Shown here: piece by piece, positions 1 through 8,338 of the stretch
Layout of the letters: each line of letters begins with the position of its first letter
Numbering within the stretch: position 1 is the stretch's first letter
Source of the DNA: Cecembia sp.
GTDB taxonomy: Bacteria > Bacteroidota > Bacteroidia > Cytophagales > Cyclobacteriaceae
Direction of reading: 5' to 3'
NCBI RefSeq assembly: GCF_007126775.1
Contig: NZ_SLAP01000052.1
Span: 1 to 64,000, forward strand
Length of the DNA stretch: 64,000 nucleotides
Notes under the pieces: generated by a model
What the model was told of the DNA's origin: nothing
Databases searched by the model: none
Seen by the model: only the letters and a program-made list of their open reading frames with translations
Translations under genes and position numbers: made by a program

Positions 1-46
1 ACATTATTAAGACCCTCAGGAGAGATCCTGGGGGTTTTGTGTTTTC
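1..46 (+). terminator. Rho-independent terminator, copy 1 of a direct repeat
   Basis: CCCTCAGGA-ga-ga-TCCTGGGGG stem followed by TTTTGTGTTTT; near-identical copy at 112-157. Confidence 0.65.
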
Positions 47-111
47 TGCCAAATCTCCAAGGGTTAGACGCGTGGAGAGTAGAGCCTGTCCCGGGCACCG
101 GGATCGCCGCC

Positions 112-157
112 ACATTATTAAAGACCCTCAGGAGCAATCCTGGGGGTTTTGTGTTTT
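112..157 (+). terminator. Rho-independent terminator, copy 2 of a direct repeat
   Basis: acattattaaagaccctcaggagcaatcctgggggttttgtgtttt; same stem as 1-46. Confidence 0.65.
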
Positions 158-181
158 AAGGGGGAGAAGAGAGAGACGGGT

Positions 182-237
182 AGCGAGATATAAGACTCAA
201 GATTCAAGACTCTAGACATAAGAAATAAGACTTAGGT
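182..237. repeat. Degenerate heptanucleotide-periodic repeat
   Basis: agcgaga|tataaga|ctcaaga|ttcaaga|ctctaga|cataaga|aataaga|cttaggt in constant 7-nt phase. Confidence 0.6.
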
Positions 238-368
238 CGCCGAACTCTTCTGCTCCGGGAGACAATTTAATTCTTTTGTTTCCTTTTGTCTCTTTTGTGG
301 TTCAATTAAATTCTTTGACTGGGAGGAGATATATTTTTAAACACAAAAGTTCACAAAAGCCTGTTAGA

Positions 369-396
369 AGCGAGACACAAGATGCAAGAATTAAGA
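369..396. repeat. Second block of the same degenerate heptamer repeat
   Basis: agcgaga|cacaaga|tgcaaga|attaaga, same phase and same first unit as 182-237. Confidence 0.55.
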
Positions 397-651
397 TAAA
401 GTGGGATTTCGGAAAACGGAAGTCGGAAGTGGGTTTCCATGATGATTCTCTTTTGTTTCCTTTTGTTCCTTTTTCCGATTTTCGGGACAGGTTGTGGTTC
501 AAAAAAACCTTGTTTGTTGTGTGGCCTGTCAAGTGGAGCTGGAAGCTCCATATTCAGGGTCTGAAGTTTGGGAACTCCTAACAAATGGGACAAGTTTTTT
601 GCGTCAATTATTTACTAAATATTAAGCAAATCCCCTGATATTTCAGGCTTT

Positions 652-2916
652 CTATAATCCCATATGTGCAGATACCATTTTTAATGTACCAAAGTCATAA
701 GTACCAGGTGCTTCCTGTCTTATGGTTCCAAGGTCTCCATTATATTTCTTAATCATTTCTGCTACTTTTTGATAAGTTGATTCATCCATATGATCAAATA
801 AAGATACCCTTCCTTCTTTAATACCCTTGGCCAAATGTCCTTTGATTGTCGATTCGGCGAGGCCTCTTTGGACTGCGATTTCTTCAATACTGCCTCCTTT
901 TTCACTCATCTCATAAGTGATTTCATAGGTTTCACCTTTGACCCTTTTGAGTTTGGGAGAATTATCCGACTTTTTCTTTTTTCCAGTCTTGTTTTTTAAA
1001 AATTTAGGATTGTTCTCTGTCAAAGTTTTGGCTTCTTGGACCAGATCTATGCGTAAATTTCGAATATCCTGCTGAATAGATTCCAGTCGGCCAATTTCTT
1101 TATTTTGAAGTATGGCAGCCACCAAAATGCTCACTTTTTTGATCTGGGTCATTTTTTTCAAGACTTGTATCTCTAACTGCCCGAGTCCCTCAAGGTATTT
1201 TTTTGTTTGGGAAAAGCGTTCCACTTCAGCAGCATGAACCAATAACAATTTCAACTGCTTTTTTAAAAAACCGCTGTAATACAATGCACCTTTATTTAGC
1301 CTTTCTGTAAGTTTTTCTTCGTCTTGCTGATGAAGTAACTGGATCAGCTGTCTTTGGAATACCTGTGTATTGGAAAACTCCATCTCGAAACCTTCAAGAA
1401 TCTTGGGTATAGCGATCTGCATTTCTATATCCTCAAACTCAAATCCACTTTCTGTTTCTTTCATGAATTTTTTACTACCTTGTATCAAGTCAACAAAGCT
1501 AAAAGTCTCCAATAGTAACTTTTCTAAATATTTTTCCTGATGCTTTTTCAACAGGCTTTGCAAGGATTCCTGATCTTTTGTTTTTTGGGTGAAATTGACC
1601 ACGTCATGATCACTGTAAATAACATTATTTTGAATTCTTGTCCTTAATACCAAACCATCCAGTCCTTTTAATCTACTAAGTGCCACATAAACCTGACCAG
1701 GAGCGAATGCCTGTCCTACATCGATGATCGCTTTTTCAAAAGTAAGCCCTTGGCTTTTGTGCACAGTAACTGCCCAAGCCAATTTAATAGGGAATTGTTC
1801 AAAAGTGCCTATTACCTCCTCTTCCAATTCTTTTGTGGTATCGTTGACCACATATTTTTTATTTTCCCATAATTCGCGTTTTAAAGTATATTTAAGCTTA
1901 TTTTCAGCCATAATCACTTTGATTTCTCCATCTTCTATGGATTTCACTTTGGCCATTTTTCCATTATAGTATTCCCCATTACCACTGCTATCGTTTTTTA
2001 TAAACATTACCTGGGCCCCTTCTTTTAATTCTAGAGTTTTAGGAATGGGGTATAAGTTTTCCGGATAATCTTTTTCAATTTTGGCTTCAAATAGATGGGA
2101 TGGACTCTTTAATGCCTGTAATTCTTTCTGATTTTGTGCATCAGCCTTGTAATTATGGGTAGTAATTATTACTGTATCTTCAATATCCTTGATTTGATCC
2201 TCTGTTTTAAAATGTTGATTAAGTTCTCTTATATCCTCTTCTGTTGCACAGTTGTCCCTTAAATGGTTAAGTAGGGTTATAAATTGCTCATCTTTTTGTC
2301 TGAAAATCCTGTCGAGTTCAAGGTAAACCATCCCTGACTGCTTGAGCGCATGGGCTTCAAAAAAATGCATACTGTTATAAAATTTACTCAATATCTGCCA
2401 CTCTTGATCCTTAACAATCGGAGGAAGTTGATACAAATCCCCAATAAATAAGACTTGTATGCCGCCAAATGGTTCTTCAAAATTGCCTTTTACACTTTTT
2501 AAGCGGTAATCTATAGCATCCAAAATGTCAGCTCTCAGCATACTGACCTCGTCGATGATCAGCAAATCAATAGCACCCAGCACTTTTTTTCTTACCGCAT
2601 TCAGTGCATGTCTTCTGGCCAAGGAAAACTGGGTGAAAACCTGCCCACCATTGCTGAAATTCCCTTCCGGCTCTCTTGTTGGAAGAAAACTTCCCAGGGG
2701 CAATAAAAACTGGGAATGTATTGTAACCCCTCTTGCATGCAATGCGGCAATGCCAGTTGGGGCAACAATTACATAAGACTTATGGGTCAAATCTGATAGA
2801 TTTCTAAGAAAAGTAGTTTTCCCAGTCCCTGCTTTCCCGGTCAAAAAAATCGGACTGTTGGTACTGTTCACAAAATGCGCAGCAAGTGTTAATCGATCTG
2901 TAACCTTTATTTCCAT
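652..2916 (-). CDS. PIF1/RecD-like helicase with C-terminal helix-turn-helix region
   Basis: Walker A FLTGKAGTGKTTFL, IIDEVSML Walker B, VTVHKSQGLTF motif; C-terminal HTH-like EEIAVQRGLAESTIKGHLAKGI. Confidence 0.85.
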   Translation of the reverse strand: MEIKVTDRLTLAAHFVNSTNSPIFLTGKAGTGKTTFLRNLSDLTHKSYVIVAPTGIAALHARGVTIHSQFLLPLGSFLPTREPEGNFSNGGQVFTQFSLARRHALNAVRKKVLGAIDLLIIDEVSMLRADILDAIDYRLKSVKGNFEEPFGGIQVLFIGDLYQLPPIVKDQEWQILSKFYNSMHFFEAHALKQSGMVYLELDRIFRQKDEQFITLLNHLRDNCATEEDIRELNQHFKTEDQIKDIEDTVIITTHNYKADAQNQKELQALKSPSHLFEAKIEKDYPENLYPIPKTLELKEGAQVMFIKNDSSGNGEYYNGKMAKVKSIEDGEIKVIMAENKLKYTLKRELWENKKYVVNDTTKELEEEVIGTFEQFPIKLAWAVTVHKSQGLTFEKAIIDVGQAFAPGQVYVALSRLKGLDGLVLRTRIQNNVIYSDHDVVNFTQKTKDQESLQSLLKKHQEKYLEKLLLETFSFVDLIQGSKKFMKETESGFEFEDIEMQIAIPKILEGFEMEFSNTQVFQRQLIQLLHQQDEEKLTERLNKGALYYSGFLKKQLKLLLVHAAEVERFSQTKKYLEGLGQLEIQVLKKMTQIKKVSILVAAILQNKEIGRLESIQQDIRNLRIDLVQEAKTLTENNPKFLKNKTGKKKKSDNSPKLKRVKGETYEITYEMSEKGGSIEEIAVQRGLAESTIKGHLAKGIKEGRVSLFDHMDESTYQKVAEMIKKYNGDLGTIRQEAPGTYDFGTLKMVSAHMGL

Positions 2917-3045
2917 AAAAATAAAATTAAAATAAAAATTTCAGGAGCACCGTGGAATATCCGTTTAAGTTCGCAAAGTTTTCAAAAAAATGTAACTTTG
3001 TTTCCTGTAAATAGTTGTTATACTAACTATTAAAGCACTAATCAA

Positions 3046-3750
3046 ATGACTAAAAGTATTTTGGTGACCGGAGGAACAAAGGGAATAGGTAGGGCTATCA
3101 TTGATAGATTTGCTGAAGAAGGTTTTGATGTTTATACTTGTGCCAGAAGTACTGAGGACCTGAACGCACTCGAAGATGAATTCAGAGAGAAATTTCCCTC
3201 TCAGAAAATTTTTACCATGAAAGCTGATCTCTCTTCAAAGGATGAGGTTTTTAATTTTGCCTCAGAAGTAAAAAGACGGGTTGTTCCGGATGTACTGATA
3301 AATAACACAGGTGTATTTTTGCCAGGGGCCATACATTCAGAGCCAGAAGGTAATTTTGAAACCATGATGCAGACAAACCTGTATTCTGCATATTACCTGA
3401 CCAGGGCATTTACCGATGAGATGATCAGAAGAAAATCAGGCTATATTTTTTCTATAGGTTCCATAGCTGGACTTACAGCGTACGCCAATGGAGGAAGTTA
3501 TGCGATTTCAAAATGGGCTATGTTAGGATTTACCAAATGCCTTAGAGAAGAATTAAAAGGTTTCAATATAAAAGTCACTTCAGTTTTACCGGGAGCTACT
3601 TATACTGCTAGTTGGGAAGGGGTAGATATTCCGGTAGAAAGATTTATGAAAATAGAGGATATTGCAGCATATGTTTGGGGAGCGTATAACCTTCCACCTT
3701 TTTCAGTTGTTGAAGAAATAGTTATCAGACCGCAATTAGGAGATTTATAA
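3046..3750 (+). CDS. SDR family oxidoreductase
   Basis: TGGTKGIG cofactor motif and intact YAISK catalytic motif. Confidence 0.85.
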   Translation: MTKSILVTGGTKGIGRAIIDRFAEEGFDVYTCARSTEDLNALEDEFREKFPSQKIFTMKADLSSKDEVFNFASEVKRRVVPDVLINNTGVFLPGAIHSEPEGNFETMMQTNLYSAYYLTRAFTDEMIRRKSGYIFSIGSIAGLTAYANGGSYAISKWAMLGFTKCLREELKGFNIKVTSVLPGATYTASWEGVDIPVERFMKIEDIAAYVWGAYNLPPFSVVEEIVIRPQLGDL

Positions 3751-3754
3751 CCTT

Positions 3755-5734
3755 ATGGAAACCAAAGCACTGTTGGAAAAAGTTCGCTATTGCAATAGCC
3801 TTACTTCTTATTCAAGAAGAAAAACCATACCAGTTAAAGTTGGTGATGTAACAATTGGAGGGGACCATCCTATTGTGGTCCAATCCATGACGACTGTAGA
3901 TACCATGGATACCATAGGCTCTGTGGAACAATGTATTCGAATGATAGATGCAGGATGTCAGTTGATTCGAATTACAGCTCCCAGTATCAAAGAAGCAGAA
4001 AACCTGAGGGAGATAAAAAAAGAGCTTTTAAATAGAGGTTACAATACCCCCTTGGTAGCCGATATTCATTTCACCCCAAATGCGGCAGAAATTGCTGCCA
4101 GGATCGTGGAGAAAGTTCGAATCAATCCCGGGAATTATGCAGACAAAAAGAAATTTGAGATCATCGAATATACTGATCAGAGTTATCAAGAAGAATTAGA
4201 AAGAATAAGAGAAAGATTTTTGCCCTTGGTCAAGATCTGCAAAGCGCATGGAACGGCCATGAGAATAGGCACCAATCATGGTTCTTTATCAGACAGGATA
4301 ATGAGCCGTTATGGTGATACCCCATTAGGAATGGTGGAATCTGCACTGGAGTTTTTAAGAATTTGTGAGGATGAAAATTTTCATGATATCGTGATTTCTA
4401 TGAAATCCTCAAATACCCAGGTAATGGTTCAGGCTTACAGACTTTTGGTAAATAAACTTGATGAAGGGGGATTCAAAGCTTATCCCTTGCACCTCGGCGT
4501 GACAGAGGCTGGAGATGGAGAAGACGGGCGAATCAAGTCTGCTGTTGGTATAGGCACTTTACTCGAAGATGGATTAGGTGATACAGTCAGGGTATCACTT
4601 ACAGAAGATCCTGAATTTGAAGCTCCTGTAGCCAAAGCATTGGTGGATAGGTATGAAAATCGCGGAAGTCACGCGCCAATTGATGAGATCAATCTTTACC
4701 CGATTTCTCCTTTTGAATATAATAGGAGAGATACTTTAGAAGTGTTCAATTTTGGAGGAACCAATGTGCCTCGGGTTATTGCGGACATTTCTGCTTTATC
4801 TCAAATTTCAGAAAAAGAAATGAAGCAAGTTGGTCATTTTTATTTGCCAGAATTGGATAAATGGAAAATGAATGATCAAGGTGCCGACTATGTATTTTCA
4901 GGAGCTAATCCAATTCCTTTCATGCTGCCCAATGGCATGAAGGAAATTCAATATTTTGCCATTTGGCTCAACTCTAAAGATCAGGTAAATACCTTTCCCG
5001 CATTTAATTTAGAAGAGTTTAGAACTGCAGAAAAATGCCACTATGGTCTAAATTTCCTGTTATTGGAGGATGATCAAATTTCCCAAGCATTGCCTTTGCT
5101 GGAAGGTAGAAAAGATGTGGTGGTTATTTTGCACAGTGACAACCTTCACAAACTTCCGGCATTAAGAAGGGCTTTCTTTGAATTGCTGGAAAACCATAGC
5201 CAATTGCCTGTAGTAGTCAAGGTCAATTACCCTAAACAGCCCCAAGATCAGACCATGATTTATTCAGCTACCGATGTGGGAGGGCTTTTAGTAGATGGAT
5301 TGGGAGAAGGGATTATGATCAGTATCGAAGCTTATCAAGGTGAGGAGAGGTCAGGAATTTTAGAACAAATTAAGTTACATAATTCGGTAAGTTTTGGTGT
5401 CCTACAGGCAGCAAGAACAAGGATGTCAAAGACGGAATATATTTCCTGCCCATCATGTGGCCGTACTCTTTTTGACCTGCAGGAAACCACAGCAATGATC
5501 AGGAAAAGGACTGATCATTTGAAAGGAGTCAAAATTGGAATTATGGGATGTATTGTCAATGGTCCTGGAGAAATGGCAGATGCTGATTATGGATATGTCG
5601 GTTCAGGAAAGGGTAAAATCACCCTTTACAAAGGCAAAGAAGTTGTCAAGAGGTCTGTTCCTTCTGAAAAGGCGGTGGATGAGTTGATAGAAATCATCAG
5701 AAAAGATGGCATGTGGCTCGAACCAGAAGTATGA
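3755..5734 (+). CDS. ispG: 4-hydroxy-3-methylbut-2-enyl diphosphate synthase, long form
   Basis: PIVVQSMTTVDTMD, ADIHF, C-terminal CPSCGRTLFDL and GCIVNGPGEMADADYGYVG; 659 aa with internal insert typical of Bacteroidetes/plants. Confidence 0.95.
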   Translation: METKALLEKVRYCNSLTSYSRRKTIPVKVGDVTIGGDHPIVVQSMTTVDTMDTIGSVEQCIRMIDAGCQLIRITAPSIKEAENLREIKKELLNRGYNTPLVADIHFTPNAAEIAARIVEKVRINPGNYADKKKFEIIEYTDQSYQEELERIRERFLPLVKICKAHGTAMRIGTNHGSLSDRIMSRYGDTPLGMVESALEFLRICEDENFHDIVISMKSSNTQVMVQAYRLLVNKLDEGGFKAYPLHLGVTEAGDGEDGRIKSAVGIGTLLEDGLGDTVRVSLTEDPEFEAPVAKALVDRYENRGSHAPIDEINLYPISPFEYNRRDTLEVFNFGGTNVPRVIADISALSQISEKEMKQVGHFYLPELDKWKMNDQGADYVFSGANPIPFMLPNGMKEIQYFAIWLNSKDQVNTFPAFNLEEFRTAEKCHYGLNFLLLEDDQISQALPLLEGRKDVVVILHSDNLHKLPALRRAFFELLENHSQLPVVVKVNYPKQPQDQTMIYSATDVGGLLVDGLGEGIMISIEAYQGEERSGILEQIKLHNSVSFGVLQAARTRMSKTEYISCPSCGRTLFDLQETTAMIRKRTDHLKGVKIGIMGCIVNGPGEMADADYGYVGSGKGKITLYKGKEVVKRSVPSEKAVDELIEIIRKDGMWLEPEV

Positions 5735-5821
5735 TTCGCTGGTTATTAGATTAAAGCAATAAAGAAGTGGGAAATTATTGCCCTGTTTTATCATATCCCA
5801 AAAAAAGAAAAGTACAACCCC

Positions 5822-6013
5822 ATGGCAAATAGCAAATTAAAGGAATTTTTTCAGCTAGGTGAAGTATCCAATTACTTTATCAGGGTTTTCCAAAAACCAG
5901 ACCCTAACAAGCCAAGCAATTTCAACCTCAGGATGATGCATGGCATCAATAAAATATCCATCTTGATGTTTTTAGCAGCCATCATTATTTGGATAATAAA
6001 AAGGGTGGCATAA
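5822..6013 (+). CDS. Small single-TM protein (DUF6728-like)
   Basis: 63 aa with C-terminal hydrophobic helix; genic spacing. Confidence 0.5.
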   Translation: MANSKLKEFFQLGEVSNYFIRVFQKPDPNKPSNFNLRMMHGINKISILMFLAAIIIWIIKRVA

Positions 6014-6053
6014 ACTTTTGTGTTAGCAATGGACTGGTTAAATTTATCTCTTA

Positions 6054-6407
6054 ATGGATTTGATCTATTTCAGAGATTATTGTTTGGCCAAGCCAGGAAC
6101 ATCTGAGGATACCCCTTTTGATGAAAATACACTCTGCTTTAGGGTGGGAAAAAAAATTTTTGCAATAACTGATATTTTAGACTTTGAAAGTGTCAATTTG
6201 AAATGTGATCCTGAATATGCGATCGAATTACGTGAAAAATTCCCCGGAATTCAACCGGGATATCATATGAACAAAAAGCACTGGAATACAGTGAGTGCCA
6301 ATGGTTCAGTGCCCGATTCTTTGATTTTAAAATTGACGGATCACTCATATGAATTGATTTTTTCAAGTTTACCAAAAAAAGTCAAGGAGGAGCTGAACAA
6401 TAAATGA
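6054..6407 (+). CDS. MmcQ/YjbR family DNA-binding protein
   Basis: 117 aa; CLAKPGTSEDTPFDENTLCFRVGKKIFA and MNKKHWNTV motifs. Confidence 0.85.
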   Translation: MDLIYFRDYCLAKPGTSEDTPFDENTLCFRVGKKIFAITDILDFESVNLKCDPEYAIELREKFPGIQPGYHMNKKHWNTVSANGSVPDSLILKLTDHSYELIFSSLPKKVKEELNNK

Positions 6408-7363
6408 CCTACCTGAAGATTGACCAAATTAACAAAAGTTATGATGGTGATAAAGCGGTGATAAAAAACTTATCTCTTGATTTGGACAAGGGGACGGTAG
6501 TTTCCTTGGTTGGAGAGAGTGGCTCAGGAAAAAGTACCTTGCTCAAAATTGTGGCAGGGCTTGAATCCAGAACGAGCGGGGAAATTTTTTTGGACCAGGT
6601 ACGTATTTCAAACCCCAAGGAAAAGCTCGTTCCCGGATATGATGAGATTCAATTGGTCTATCAAGATTATCATTTGTATCCCAATTCAACCGTTGAGGAA
6701 AATGTTACAAGGCCGTTATTGCTTTACGATAAAACATATAAAAGAGCAAGGGTAAAATTGATTCTGCAGCTTTTAGGACTGGAAAAGTTTAAGGAAAAAT
6801 TACCCAGACAGCTTTCAGGAGGCCAACAGCAAAAAGTAGCAATTGGGAGGGCAATGAGTTTGGAACCTCAGGTTTTATTGCTAGATGAACCTTTTTCCAG
6901 CTTGGATACGATTCAAAGAAGGGAATTGATTGCCGAACTGAGGGAGATGTTCCAAAAACTAAAAATGACAGTTTTATTTGTTACCCACGATTTGGATGAT
7001 GCCCTTCAGATGTCTAATGAATTGGTGTTGATCCAAAATGGAAGGTTGATTCAGAGAGGGCATCCAGAAGAGATATTTTCAAATCCTAAAAATATTTATG
7101 CAGCAAAACTTTTCAGTCATTTGAATCCGCTACCGGGAAAGACAGATTCTTATATAAGACCTTCGGATGTTCAACTTTTTAAAACTTCGGGGATTGCAGC
7201 CAAGGTTGTACAAAAACAATATTTGGTTCATTTTAACCAATTGACCGTGCAATTACAGGATGGTACATTCTGGTTTGTGGAAGATAAGAAAAGGCGTTTT
7301 GGTGTCGGAGATAGGATCCACATCCAATGGGAAAATCATCGTGAAATAGGTCCGGTAAAATAA
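6404..7363 (+). CDS. ABC transporter ATP-binding protein with C-terminal accessory domain
   Basis: Walker A GESGSGKST, LSGGQQQKVAIGRA signature, LLLDEP, H-loop FVTHD; overlaps the previous stop by 4 nt. Confidence 0.9.
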   Translation: MTYLKIDQINKSYDGDKAVIKNLSLDLDKGTVVSLVGESGSGKSTLLKIVAGLESRTSGEIFLDQVRISNPKEKLVPGYDEIQLVYQDYHLYPNSTVEENVTRPLLLYDKTYKRARVKLILQLLGLEKFKEKLPRQLSGGQQQKVAIGRAMSLEPQVLLLDEPFSSLDTIQRRELIAELREMFQKLKMTVLFVTHDLDDALQMSNELVLIQNGRLIQRGHPEEIFSNPKNIYAAKLFSHLNPLPGKTDSYIRPSDVQLFKTSGIAAKVVQKQYLVHFNQLTVQLQDGTFWFVEDKKRRFGVGDRIHIQWENHREIGPVK

Positions 7364-7389
7364 AAGCCCCAAATTCAAATTTGGGACTT
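7364..7389. terminator. Bidirectional terminator between convergent genes
   Basis: aagccccaaattcaaatttgggactt hairpin between ABC ATPase and slyD-like stops. Confidence 0.7.
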
Positions 7390-7399
7390 CTAGTAAATA

Positions 7400-7918
7400 T
7401 CATTCGTCAATTTCATCCTGAATTTGCCCTGCCTGCAATTCCTCGGTAGTTGCTTCTCGGACTTCAAAAACTTCGCCTTCAAAATGGAGGTCAAAACCCA
7501 CTAATGGATGGTTGAAATCTAAAAGAATTTCTGCACCCATGTCTTTCAATACTTTTGCTTGCAAAGGGAATCCCTTTTCGTCCAGAAGTGGAAGAAAATT
7601 ACCTTCTTCCAACATTGCTGGTTCAAAGCCTCTATCTTTACTGAACTGTTCTTTAGGCAGAGTCATGATGAGTTCATCATCGGCTTCTCCGTATGCGTCC
7701 TGTGATGAAATCACGAAATTAAAGGTGTCTCCTTCTTTTTTATCCACTAAGTAAGATTCAAATTTTTCCGGCAATCCACTTTGGCCAAAGATAAAATAAA
7801 ATGGATCTTCTTGACCCCTTACTTCAACACTAAATGGAACAGACTCTATTTCATCAGCTTCTTTGCTGACTTTTAATTCGTAGGTAAGACCTACAACAGC
7901 GCTTTTAATTATATTCAT
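7400..7918 (-). CDS. slyD: FKBP-type peptidyl-prolyl isomerase, SlyD-like
   Basis: VGLTYELKV, GQSGLPEKFESYLVDKKEGD, YGEADDELI, DFNHPLVGFDLHFEGEV. Confidence 0.85.
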   Translation of the reverse strand: MNIIKSAVVGLTYELKVSKEADEIESVPFSVEVRGQEDPFYFIFGQSGLPEKFESYLVDKKEGDTFNFVISSQDAYGEADDELIMTLPKEQFSKDRGFEPAMLEEGNFLPLLDEKGFPLQAKVLKDMGAEILLDFNHPLVGFDLHFEGEVFEVREATTEELQAGQIQDEIDE

Positions 7919-7922
7919 AAGA

Positions 7923-7930
7923 CAAAGTTA
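7923..7930 (-). promoter_or_regulatory. Bacteroidetes -7 element (TAACTTTG), 4 nt before the slyD ATG
   Basis: CAAAGTTA on + strand; matches TAnnTTTG consensus. Confidence 0.5.
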
Positions 7931-7939
7931 GGGAAAGTT

Positions 7940-8257
7940 TTACTTTATAGCCCCATTTATCATGACTACAAGTATGGCAATCATACTGAATAGGAAGCAA
8001 AAAAAGACTGCTTTCCATTTACCCTTAAATGAATAATACACCGAAAACAAAAAAATAACACTGAATGCCAAAGCGAAAAACAATAGGACTTTCAGGTATA
8101 ATTCCTCTGATGCGTGGAAATAAGGTGCCTCTTCTTTTTCAGGGTATCTGTTTGCTGCTTCTCCCCACCAATTGATGGCCATCCATTCTTTCCAATAGGA
8201 GTATGCGAATATTCCAGAAGACACGATGGCAGCAAAGGGGACAAAGATTTTGTTCAT
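7940..8257 (-). CDS. Hypothetical membrane protein
   Basis: 105 aa with hydrophobic segments; lies between slyD and leuS on the same strand. Confidence 0.6.
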   Translation of the reverse strand: MNKIFVPFAAIVSSGIFAYSYWKEWMAINWWGEAANRYPEKEEAPYFHASEELYLKVLLFFALAFSVIFLFSVYYSFKGKWKAVFFCFLFSMIAILVVMINGAIK

Positions 8258-8338
8258 GGTGCAGAACTAAATGAAAAGCAATTCCAATTACAGGGTCTGC
8301 GGATTGATTTCCCCCAGACCCATAAAAGAGGGAATGCC

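Noticed and set aside
84-111. tRNA-like 3' end (tcccgggcaccgggatcgccgcca)
   Set aside because: No T-loop TTCRA sequence, anticodon arm or pairing acceptor strand; only a short hairpin followed by CCA.
276-593. 101-, 80- and 76-aa overlapping ORFs in the left intergenic region
   Set aside because: Mutually overlapping on both strands, repeat-derived composition (TTTTGTTTCCTTTTGT), no recognisable start context.
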